Shown: positions 1-9,400 of the stretch, one piece after another
How positions within the stretch are numbered: the first letter of the stretch is position 1
How the letters are laid out: the number at the start of each line of letters is the position of its first letter
Source of the DNA: Methylocystis sp.
Lineage (GTDB): Bacteria; Pseudomonadota; Alphaproteobacteria; Rhizobiales; Beijerinckiaceae
DNA: 36,375 bases
Assembly (NCBI GenBank): GCA_016177005.1
Contig: JACOWC010000054.1
Span: 1 to 36,375, forward strand
Direction of reading: 5' to 3'
The notes under the pieces: model-generated
What the model saw: the letters and a program-made list of their open reading frames with translations, nothing else
The model's database searches: none
What the model was told of the DNA's origin: nothing
Program-made: the position numbers and the translations under genes

Positions 1-2
1 TC

Positions 3-110
3 GTCGGCGCCCTGCTCATCTTCACCGGCGTCGCATTCCTCACTGGCGGCGTGCAGGAGATGTCCTATTGGCTACTGGAGCTGTTTCCGGGCCTCGCCAA
101 GCTCGGATAA
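3..110 (+). CDS. C-terminal fragment of a CcdA-like cytochrome c biogenesis transmembrane protein (5' truncated by window)
   Basis: Open frame from base 3 to TAA at 108-110 translates VGALLIFTGVAFLTGGVQEMSYWLLELFPGLAKLG*, resembling CcdA C-termini. Confidence 0.6.
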   Translation, partial: VGALLIFTGVAFLTGGVQEMSYWLLELFPGLAKLG

Positions 111-1285
111 GCGAAACGAAAGATCCGCTTTACGACGAGCATCGTCTGCCGGAGATCGACCGGCTGCGCGGCCTCGTCATCATCCTTATGGCGCTCGATC
201 ATATGCGCGACTTCTTCGACGCGGATGCGATGCGCTTCTCGGCGACGGACCTGGATCACACCTATCCTTTTCTATTCTTCACGCGCTTTATCACGCATTT
301 CTGCGCGCCGACCTTCACCGCGCTCGCCGGCGTCGGAGCCTATCTCTATGGCGTGAAGGTCAAAGACTCCGCGACGCTTTCGAGATTTCTCGCAGCGCGC
401 GGCCTGTGGCTCATTCTGCTTGACGTCGTCGTCATCAGTCCGATCTGGAGCATGGGTTCGGGACGCATCGTGCTCGGGACGCTCTGGGCGATCGGCTGCG
501 GACTGCTGGCGCTCGCGGCGCTCTCGCGATTTTCGCAGCGAACCGTGCTTCTCGTAGGCGTCTCAATCATCTTCGGCCACAACCTCCTCGACGGCGTTCA
601 CGCCGCCGACCTTGGCGATTTCGGGCTGTGGTGGAATCTTCTGCACGAACAGGGCAAGCTGCCGCTCGATGCGCCCGGCGGCGTTATCTATCCCGCGCTT
701 CCCTGGATCGGCGTCGCCGCGCTCGGCTATGGAATCGGTCCGCTGTTCCTCGCGCCCGCGGCGTTGCGCGACCGCGCGCTCTATATCGCGGGCGGCGGAG
801 CGCTGACGCTTTTCGTCGCGCTGCGATTCTCAAATCTCTACGGCGATCCGCATCCCTGGAGCGCGCAGCGCGACGCGACATTCACCCTGCTCTCCTTTCT
901 CAACGTCACGAAATATCCGCCCTCGCTTCTTTATCTTTTGGCGACGCTCGGCGGCGCGGCGCTGGCGCTTCCAGCTCTTGAGTTGATAAAAGGATGGATC
1001 GGATCGGCGTTAACCGTCTTCGGCCGCACGCCGCTCTTTTTTTACGTCCTGCATCTTTACGTTGGGATCGCCGCCGCGCTGGCCTTCGTCGTGGCGCAAG
1101 GCTATTCACTGACGGAGATCGCCGACTGGGCGAAAGCCGGAGGCCCTCCGCCAGAATTCGGCGCGGGCCTCGCGGGCGCTTACGTCGCGTGGATACTGGT
1201 CGTTTTGGCGCTTTACCCGCTTTGCCGCTGGTTTGCTCAGGTGAAGCGCCGGCGCCGCGATCTTTGGTGGCTGACCTATTTGTGA
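68..1285 (+). CDS. DUF1624 / heparan-alpha-glucosaminide N-acetyltransferase-like integral membrane protein
   Basis: 405 aa multi-TM protein with the N-terminal motif EIDRLRGLVIILMALDHMRDFF. TTG start at 68 has GGAG upstream and overlaps the preceding gene. Confidence 0.75.
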   Translation: MATGAVSGPRQARISETKDPLYDEHRLPEIDRLRGLVIILMALDHMRDFFDADAMRFSATDLDHTYPFLFFTRFITHFCAPTFTALAGVGAYLYGVKVKDSATLSRFLAARGLWLILLDVVVISPIWSMGSGRIVLGTLWAIGCGLLALAALSRFSQRTVLLVGVSIIFGHNLLDGVHAADLGDFGLWWNLLHEQGKLPLDAPGGVIYPALPWIGVAALGYGIGPLFLAPAALRDRALYIAGGGALTLFVALRFSNLYGDPHPWSAQRDATFTLLSFLNVTKYPPSLLYLLATLGGAALALPALELIKGWIGSALTVFGRTPLFFYVLHLYVGIAAALAFVVAQGYSLTEIADWAKAGGPPPEFGAGLAGAYVAWILVVLALYPLCRWFAQVKRRRRDLWWLTYL

Positions 1286-1441
1286 CGAGATCGCATCATA
1301 TTGACGCATCGACTCGCAATTAAGGTTTTGGCGCAAGGCGCCTTGGTGGTCGCGCTGTGCGCTTGTATAGAGAAGCGCGACCGAAGAGCGCCGACTCCCG
1401 CGCCTATGAGGTCTTGTCGCCAAAAGGCGGGAAAAAACAGA

Positions 1442-4036
1442 ATGCTCGAAAAGCTGGTCGCCTTTTGCCTCCGCTGGCCGTGGACAGTGGTTCTGCTCAC
1501 TCTCGGTCTGACGGCGGGCGGCGTATATGTCACTGTCGAACGATTTGCGATCGACACCGAGACCGCCAATCTTTTTTCTCCGGACATCGCCTGGCGGAAG
1601 AACGAAGCGGCGCTTTACAAGGCCTTTCCGGATCTTCTCGACGTCATCGTCGTCGTTATCGACGCCAAGACGGGCGAAGAGGCTGACGACGCCGCGAAGC
1701 GTCTCAACGGCGCCCTGCAGGGGCAGCCGCTGTTCTCGCGGGTATGGCGTCCTGACGAGCACGAATATTTCCACAAGAACGGCCTGCTGTTCCTGCCAGT
1801 CGCCGACATCGAAAAGCATGTCGGCGTCATGATCGGCCAGCGCGACGTTCTGCAACCGCTTGCCGAGGATCCGAGTCTGCGCGGTCTGTCGACCGTGCTC
1901 GTCGGCAACTTCAAGTCCGCTTCCGGCAGCGAACGCGCCTTCAAAATGTATCTCGGCGGCGTCGAGGAGTTTTCCGCCGCCATTGAGGCGGCGCTCGCGG
2001 GAAAACAGCCGGAGGTCGACTGGGGCAAGCTGTTGGCCTCCGGCGGAAGCGCGCCCGCCGCGCCGGAACTGGACAAGCGACGCATCGTTATCGCCAAGCC
2101 GATCGTCGACTATACCGACCTGGAGCCGGGAGGCGACGCGATCGAGCTCGTGCGAAAGACGGCCGCGGATCTGCATCTCGACGAAGAGCATGGAATCAAG
2201 CTTCGTCTGACAGGTCAGATCCCGCTCGCCGCCGACGAATTCGCCACCATTTCGGAAAACATGGCCTTAAACACCACCGGCACGCTCGCCGTGGTGACGC
2301 TCATTCTCTTCGCGGCGCTGCGTTCGCCAAAGCTCATCCTCGCGGTGCTCATCACCCTGCTCGCCGGTCTCGCGATGACGTCGGGGCTCGGCATTTTGAT
2401 GATCGGCAGCTTCAATCTCATCTCGGTGGCCTTCGCCGCGCTGTTCATCGGGTTGGGCGTGGACTTCGGCATCCAGTTCGCGACCCGCTACCGCGAAGAA
2501 CGGCACAATGACGACGATCTCGAACGCGCGCTGCTCTCGGCGACCCGCGGCATCGGAAGCTCGCTCACCCTCGCCGCCGTGTCGCTGCTTGCCGGCTTCT
2601 TCTGCTTTCTGCCGACCTCGTTCAGCGGCGTCTCCGAACTCGGACTCATCGCCGGCGTCGGCATGATCGTCGCCTATATCGCAACGCTCACTTTCCTGCC
2701 GGCGGCGATCAAATTGCTGCGCCCGCGCGCGGAACATGTGCCGATCGCGACGGCGTCGCTCGCCGCCGTCGACCATTGGATCGCGCATCACCGCCCTTTC
2801 GTTCTGATCGCCACGGCGATGGTCGTGCTGGCCGGCATACCCGCGCTCATGCATCTGGTCTTCGACTCCAATCCGATGAATCTGCGCGACCAAAAGGTCG
2901 AATCGGTCGCGACCTTCCTCGATCTCTCCAAGGATCCGAAAACCGCGCCGAACAAGATCGAGGTGCTGGCGCCGTCGCTTGAAGCCGCGCGCGAATTAGA
3001 AAAGAAGATCGCCGCGCTGCCTGAAGTCGATCACGTCGACTCGATTGATTCCTTGATCCCCAAGGAACAGGACGACAAGCTGGCGCTCGTCGACATGGCG
3101 GTGTCACAATTGCGCGCCGTGCTGAGTCCAAAGATGAAATCGCCGCCAAATGACGCCGAGACCGTCAAAGCGTTGATCAACGCCGCCAAGGCGCTGCGCC
3201 GGGCGACTGCAAAGAAACCCGTGCCTGCCGTGACGCGCTTTGCCGACGGCCTCGACGCTCTTGCGAAAGCAAGCCCTGAGTCGCGCGCAAAGGCGCGCCA
3301 AGCGGTGTTTGGCGGCTTTGACAAGATGCTCGGCGAAATCCGTCAGGCGCTGCAAGCGCAACGCGTTACGATTGACACTCTGCCAGCGGATTTGCGTCGC
3401 GACTGGATTTCCGACGCGGGCATTGTCAGGGTCGAGGCGACGCCGAAAGGCGACAGCAACGACCGCATCATCATGACCAAATTCGCAGAGGCGATCCAGG
3501 CGATCGTGCCGGATGCGAGCGGCCCCCCGGTGATCGTGTCGGAAGCGCAAAAGACCATTACCCGCGCTTTTCTTGAAGCTGGACTCTACGCCTTCATCGC
3601 CATCTTCATCATCTTGGCGGTGGCTCTGCGCAATCCGATCGACGTCGCCTTGACATTGGGCCCGCTGGTGCTCGCAGGCGTCATGAGTCTTCAGGCCGCC
3701 GATCTGCTTGGCATGTCGCTGAATTTCGCTAACATCATCGCGCTGCCGCTGATGTTCGGCGTCGGCGTCGCCTTTCATATTTACTATGTTATCGCTTGGC
3801 GAAAGGGCGTCGTCGACATGTTGGCGTCAAGCCTCACCCGCGCGATTTTCTTCAGTTCGCTGACGACGGGCACCGCCTTCGGCAGCTTGATTTTGTCAAG
3901 TCATCCCGGAACGGCGAGCATGGGCCAACTTCTCGCCATCTCGTTGTTCTTCACTTTGCTCGCCGCGTTCATTATCGTGCCGGCTTTTCTCGGTCCGCCG
4001 CGCGAACCGAAAATGGACTCGACCGACGCGGCTTGA
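1442..4036 (+). CDS. hpnN: MMPL/RND-family transporter, hopanoid biosynthesis-associated HpnN type
   Basis: ATG at 1442 (MLEKLVAFCLRWPW...) is in frame with the supplied ORF. Two MMPL membrane blocks, e.g. GLGVDFGIQFATRYREER. Confidence 0.8.
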   Translation: MLEKLVAFCLRWPWTVVLLTLGLTAGGVYVTVERFAIDTETANLFSPDIAWRKNEAALYKAFPDLLDVIVVVIDAKTGEEADDAAKRLNGALQGQPLFSRVWRPDEHEYFHKNGLLFLPVADIEKHVGVMIGQRDVLQPLAEDPSLRGLSTVLVGNFKSASGSERAFKMYLGGVEEFSAAIEAALAGKQPEVDWGKLLASGGSAPAAPELDKRRIVIAKPIVDYTDLEPGGDAIELVRKTAADLHLDEEHGIKLRLTGQIPLAADEFATISENMALNTTGTLAVVTLILFAALRSPKLILAVLITLLAGLAMTSGLGILMIGSFNLISVAFAALFIGLGVDFGIQFATRYREERHNDDDLERALLSATRGIGSSLTLAAVSLLAGFFCFLPTSFSGVSELGLIAGVGMIVAYIATLTFLPAAIKLLRPRAEHVPIATASLAAVDHWIAHHRPFVLIATAMVVLAGIPALMHLVFDSNPMNLRDQKVESVATFLDLSKDPKTAPNKIEVLAPSLEAARELEKKIAALPEVDHVDSIDSLIPKEQDDKLALVDMAVSQLRAVLSPKMKSPPNDAETVKALINAAKALRRATAKKPVPAVTRFADGLDALAKASPESRAKARQAVFGGFDKMLGEIRQALQAQRVTIDTLPADLRRDWISDAGIVRVEATPKGDSNDRIIMTKFAEAIQAIVPDASGPPVIVSEAQKTITRAFLEAGLYAFIAIFIILAVALRNPIDVALTLGPLVLAGVMSLQAADLLGMSLNFANIIALPLMFGVGVAFHIYYVIAWRKGVVDMLASSLTRAIFFSSLTTGTAFGSLILSSHPGTASMGQLLAISLFFTLLAAFIIVPAFLGPPREPKMDSTDAA

Positions 4037-4097
4037 CCGTGTCGGCGTGCTAGCTTGAGCGAATCGCATTTATCGCAACAAACAGAGGTCTGGCGTC

Positions 4098-4673
4098 ATG
4101 AGAAAAGTGATTCTACGCGTCGCTATGGCGGCGGCCCTCTGCGCCCCAACGGCGGCGCACGCCGTCGACGCCATTTACGGCGTTTGGGTTCGCGAAGGAC
4201 ATCCCGACGACAAGCTGGAATTCTACGACTGCTCCGGCAAGCTTTGCGCCAAGGCAACCGAGCCCATGCCCGATGGCTCGCCGGCGCCGCAGGTGCTGAA
4301 GAACGCCGCCAAAACGACGCCCAACCATTGGGAGGGCGACATAAATGATCCCGAAAGCGGCAAGACCTATATCGGCAAGATCGCGCTCGAATCGCCGACC
4401 TCGCTGACGATGACGGGCTGCCTCGTCGCTTTCCTCTGCCAGAGCGAGACCTGGACTAAAGTTTCCGGCCCCACCAAGCCTGCGGCCGACGTTAAGCCCT
4501 CTGCGCAAGAGCCTGCCGCAAAAGCGGCGCCCGCGCCGGAGGCCAAGGAGCCGGCCGCAAAGGAGGCCCCCGCGCACGAGCCGGCGGCCAAGGAGACGTC
4601 GAAGCCGGCGGCCAAGGCGGCGCCAAAGCCGGTGAAGGGCAAGACGTCCGCTACGCCCCCCCAAGCGGAGTAG
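4098..4673 (+). CDS. DUF2147 domain protein with signal peptide and Ala/Pro/Lys/Glu-rich C-terminal tail
   Basis: Signal peptide MRKVILRVAMAAALCAPTAAHA, then IYGVWVREGHPDDKLEFYDCSGKLCAK; low-complexity EPAAK-like tail. Confidence 0.75.
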   Translation: MRKVILRVAMAAALCAPTAAHAVDAIYGVWVREGHPDDKLEFYDCSGKLCAKATEPMPDGSPAPQVLKNAAKTTPNHWEGDINDPESGKTYIGKIALESPTSLTMTGCLVAFLCQSETWTKVSGPTKPAADVKPSAQEPAAKAAPAPEAKEPAAKEAPAHEPAAKETSKPAAKAAPKPVKGKTSATPPQAE

Positions 4674-4953
4674 CGACGGGGTTTGGCGCGCCGACGCGGT
4701 GGGCCTTACCGATACGTAACTTGACCCTCGCGCCGCCCCGCGCGAGCTTCGCATTTACTGCTTTTCGCGCGTTGACGGCCAGCGCGCCTCCTCGCCGCCG
4801 CTCCAGAAGGCTTGCGAACCGACGCGCGTCAACCTCAGGCGAGCGTAAGGGACCGCAGGCGCAAGAGCGACAGGCCTTCCCCACGCCTCCACCGGCGCTT
4901 AAGGAAGGGGACGCTTAGGCCGTTCCCGCCGTCGCTCTGGAGACGTCTGTCAC

Positions 4954-6495
4954 TTGACCGCGCCCGCTCAGTCTCACTCTGCTCGCCCGGCGCTGGCGGC
5001 CGCGATGCTCGCTGCGGCGCTCGCCGGCTGTGATCTGAAGTGGGACAAGCCAGATCTCTCGGCGCCGCCGCCGGCGCGATTCGTGGAAGCGAAGCCGCAT
5101 CCGAAGCCGCCGATCTCCCGCGGAGGGGATTTCGCAAGCAAATTTGGTTCTGGGGAGCTGACCCAGCTCGTCGAGCGCGCGCTTGACGACAACCTCGACC
5201 TCGCCGCGGCGATCGCCCGCATCACCCAGGCCGACGCTCAGGCGCGCGTTTCAAGCGCCGCGCAATGGCCGTCGGTCTCCTTGACGGATATCGCCCGCAC
5301 GACGCGGACTCCCGGCACGACGATCAATGTCGGCTCCGCGAGCGGCGGATTTAATCCGGCGACCTCCAGCACCGGCACAACTTCGACTGCTCGCGCTCGA
5401 AATTTCGGCTTTTTCCAGCTTGGCCTTACCGCGAGCTATGAAGTGGACTTCTGGGGCAAGAACGAGGACGCCTCCAACGCGGCGCGCATCCTCGCCAACG
5501 CCTCGCGCTTCGATCGCGACGTCGTCGAAATCTCGACAGTCGCCGCCGTGCTGAACGCCTATTTCCAGGTGCTCACCGCGCAGGACCGTCTGCGCATCGC
5601 CCGCCAGAACGTCGCGATCGCGCAGCAGGTCATGGACGCCCTCAACGCGCGGCTCGAAGTGGGCACGGCGACGGTGCTCGACACTGCTCAGCAGGAAACG
5701 ATACTTGCTCAGCAGCGCGCATCCATTCCGCCGCTCGAACAGACGCTGCGCCAGACGCGCAACAACATCGCCGTGCTGCTGGGACAGACGCCTGAAAGCA
5801 TGACGATCAAGGGCGGCTCGCTGACTGCGCTGAAATATCCGCGCATTGCGCCGGGCCTGCCATCCGAGGTTCTCCTGCGCCGCCCGGACGTGGCCGAGGC
5901 GGAAGCGCGACTCGCATCGCAGGAATTTTCCGTACTGCAGGCGCGGGCGGCCTTTTTCCCGTCATTGACCCTGACCAGCCTCTATGGCTTCCAGAGCGCG
6001 CTGCTGTCGACGCTGCTGTTGCGGCCGGACGCCATCGCCTTGCAGCTCGCCGGCACGCTCACGCAGCCGGTGTTCGACGGATGGAGCCTGCAGGGCCAAT
6101 ATGACCAACAGAAAGGCCGCTATTCGGAACTCGCGGCGCTTTACCGCAAGCAGATCCTGACCGCTCTGTCCGATACTGAGAACGCGTTGATTGCAATACG
6201 CGAGACGGACCGCCAGATGAAGCTCCTGGGCGTCGCCGTGTCTGCGGCTCGGCGCGCCCTCGACGCCGCAGAGATGGTTCTGCGGGAAGGGACAATCGAC
6301 ATCGTGCAGCTGGCGCAGACGCAAACCAGTTATTTCCAGACGCAAGACCAGCTCGCCGTCGCGCGTCTCTCCTATTTTCAGGCGGCGACGAGCCTTTATC
6401 AGGCGCTCGGCGGCGGCTGGTCGCCTACGACCCGGGAAATCGAGATCGCACGCTCCAACGCCGCTTACGAAGCCGAGAGAGGACCTTGGCCATGA
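4954..6495 (+). CDS. NodT/TolC-family outer membrane efflux lipoprotein
   Basis: Lipobox LAGC; OEP-type repeats (ARITQADAQARVSSAAQWPSVSL, LPSEVLLRRPDVAEAEARL). TTG start with upstream GGAG. Stop overlaps next ATG as ATGA. Confidence 0.85.
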   Translation: MTAPAQSHSARPALAAAMLAAALAGCDLKWDKPDLSAPPPARFVEAKPHPKPPISRGGDFASKFGSGELTQLVERALDDNLDLAAAIARITQADAQARVSSAAQWPSVSLTDIARTTRTPGTTINVGSASGGFNPATSSTGTTSTARARNFGFFQLGLTASYEVDFWGKNEDASNAARILANASRFDRDVVEISTVAAVLNAYFQVLTAQDRLRIARQNVAIAQQVMDALNARLEVGTATVLDTAQQETILAQQRASIPPLEQTLRQTRNNIAVLLGQTPESMTIKGGSLTALKYPRIAPGLPSEVLLRRPDVAEAEARLASQEFSVLQARAAFFPSLTLTSLYGFQSALLSTLLLRPDAIALQLAGTLTQPVFDGWSLQGQYDQQKGRYSELAALYRKQILTALSDTENALIAIRETDRQMKLLGVAVSAARRALDAAEMVLREGTIDIVQLAQTQTSYFQTQDQLAVARLSYFQAATSLYQALGGGWSPTTREIEIARSNAAYEAERGPWP

Positions 6496-9400
6496 CTCGC
6501 GTCAGCCGAAGAGTCCTGCTTGCGGTCGGCGCGCTCGCGCTCGTCATGACCTTGGCCTGGACCTATCAGGCAGGCAAGCTTCCCGGTTTCGCCGCCAAGG
6601 ACCAAGGCCCCGACGGGGCGCGCTCCGGCGGCCCGCGGGGCGACCGTATGGTTACGGTGACGGCTGCGAAGACGCGTCTCGACGACGTGCCCGTGACCAT
6701 CGACGCCGTCGGCACCGTGCAGGCGCTCAACACGGTGACGATCCGCACGCAGGTGGATGGACGACTGTTGCGCCTCACTTTCACCGAGGGGCAGGACGTC
6801 CGCAAGGGCGACATGTTGGCCGAAATCGATCCGGCCCTCTATCAGGCGCAATATGATCAGGCGGTCGCCAAAAAAGCTCAGGACGAGGCGAATCTCGCCA
6901 ACGCCCGAGTCGATCTTACGCGCTATGAGAGACTCGTCGTCGGCAACTTCGCCTCAAAGCAGCAGCACGCCACTCAGAAGGCGACCGTCGCGCAGCTCGA
7001 GGCGCTGGTGCGCGCCGACAAGGCCGCGATCGACAACGCCAAAACGACGCTCGATTACGCGACGATACGCTCGCCGATCGACGGACGGGCCGGCATCCGT
7101 CTCGTTGACGTCGGCAATATTCTGCATGCCTCCGATCCGACGGGCATTGTCGTCATCACCCAACTCCAGCCGATCTATGTTGTGTTCACTTTGCCTCAGC
7201 AGGCGCTGCCGTCGGTGCAGAAAGCGCAGGCTCGTGGAAGGGCTGCGGTCTCGGCCCTTGGTCCGGACAACGCTACGCCGATCGAAACTGGAGAGCTGAG
7301 CGTCATCGACAACCAGATCGACCAGCAGACGGGGACGGTGCGCATCAAGGCGACCTTTGCAAATCCAAAGCTGTCGCTCTGGCCCGGCCAATTCGTCAAT
7401 GTGCGGCTGATGCTCGACACCTTGAAGAACGTGGTCGTGGCGCCGAGTCCGGCGGTGCAGCGTGGGCCGAACGGCGCTTTCGTCTATGTGCTGGGTCCAA
7501 ACAATATCGCAACCATGCGCGAGGTGACGACGGGCCGACAGGATGAGAAAATCGCGGTCGTCACGTCGGGGCTTCAGCCCGGCGAGGTCGTCATCACCAG
7601 CGGCTTCTCTCGCCTGTCGCAAGGCGCAAAAACTCAAGTCATGGACACGCCTTCGGCTGCAAGCGCCGACGCTGACGGCGCCGGCGGCGAAGACGAAAAG
7701 ATGAACGTATCCGCGCCCTTCATCCGCCGGCCGGTGGCGACGTCTCTCTTGGCGTTCGCCGTGCTGCTGTTTGGCGTAATGGGGTATATGCGGCTTCCGG
7801 TCTCGCCGCTTCCGCAGGTCGATTTTCCGACCATTCAGGTGACGACGCAACTCCCCGGCGGCAATCCCGATACGATCGCATCGCTGGTGACGGCGTCGCT
7901 CGAACGACAGTTCGGCCAGATCCCCTCGCTGACCAGCATGTCGTCGCAAAGCTCTTTCGGGCTTTCGCAGATCACGCTGCAGTTCGCTCTGGACCGCGAC
8001 ATCGATGCGGCGGCGCAGGACGTTCAGGCGGCGATCAACGCCGCCGCCTCGACGCTGCCGCGAAGTCTTCCCTATCCGCCTGTCTACGCCAAGGTTAACC
8101 CCGCCGACACGCCAATCCTGACGCTGACGCTGCGCTCAAAGACCGCCACGCTGCGCGATTTGAGCGATCGCGCCGATACGCTGATCGCGCCGCAGCTCTC
8201 GCAGGTCTCCGGCGTCGGTCGCGTGACGGTGCAGGGCGGCGTGCGCCCGGCCGTGCGCATTCAAGCCGATCTCGCCCGCCTCGCAGCCAATCGCATCAGC
8301 ATGGAGGATCTGCGCTTCGCCATAGCATCGGCAAACATCGCCGGCGCCAAGGGCTCGCTTGATGGCGGGCGCCAGTCGTACACGCTGGACGCCAACGATC
8401 AGATTTTGCGCGCACATCAGTACAACGACATCATCGTCGCTTGGCGCAGCGGCGCGCCGGTGATGCTGCGCGACGTCGCGCAGGTCGTCGACGGGCTGGA
8501 GAACGCGCGCGTCGGCGGCTGGCACGATGGCGAGAAGACGGTGGTTCTCGACGTGTTGCGCCAGCCCGGCGCCAACATCATCAACACCGTCGAGTTGGTC
8601 AAGAACGAACTGCCGCAGATTCAGCGGGCGCTCCCCGCCGGCATGTCTCTGGAGATCGTCAACGACCGCACCGTAACGATCCGCGCCTCAATTTTGGAGG
8701 TGCAGTTGACGCTTGTCATCGCCGCGGCCCTCGTCGTGCTTGTGGTGCAGATGTTTCTGCGGAGCTGGCGCGCCACGGTCATCGCCGGCGTCAGCCTGCC
8801 GCTCTCGATCATCGCCACATTCGCACTCATGTGGGCTGCGGGCTTTTCGCTCGACAATCTGTCGTTGATGGCGCTGACCATCGGCACCGGCTTCATCGTC
8901 GACGACGCGATCGTGATGATCGAAAACATCGTGCGCAACATCGAAGACGGCAAGGCGCCGCGTCAGGCTGCGCTCGACGGCGCGCGCCAAATCGGCTTCA
9001 CGGTGGTGTCTCTCACCGTCTCGCTCATCGCGGTGTTCATACCGCTGCTGTTCATGACCGGCATCGTCGGGAGGATGTTCCGCGAATTCGCGCTGACGCT
9101 GACAATGGCCGTCGTCGTCTCGGCGGCGATCTCCCTCACGCTGACGCCAATGCTTTGCGCGGCGCTGCTGCGGCTTGCGCCGCCGCCGGGGCGATCGCGA
9201 TGGGAGGAGCTCTCTTCGGCGCTTGATCGCGCTTATCACGCGTCGCTCGATTGGGCGCTCAAGCGCGAGACGTTCATGCTTGCGATCACCGTCGCGACGC
9301 TCGCGCTCACGATCGCGCTCTACATCGTCATCCCGAAAGGCTTTCTGCCGCGGCAGGACACCGGGGTGCTATCGGCGGTTCTGGAAGCTTCGCCCCACGC

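Noticed and set aside
1106-2191. Long antisense ORF (361 aa, minus)
   Set aside because: Arg/Gly/Asp-rich shadow ORF opposite hpnN; no recognisable domain, while the plus frame encodes a clear RND protein.
4860-4920. Terminator hairpin between the DUF2147 and OMP genes (ccttcccc...aaggaagggg)
   Set aside because: Arms are not properly complementary on inspection and there is no T-tract.
7690-7710. Programmed ribosomal frameshift between mdtA and mdtB
   Set aside because: No clear slippery heptamer plus downstream structure; an indel or coupled genes with an ATGA overlap is simpler.
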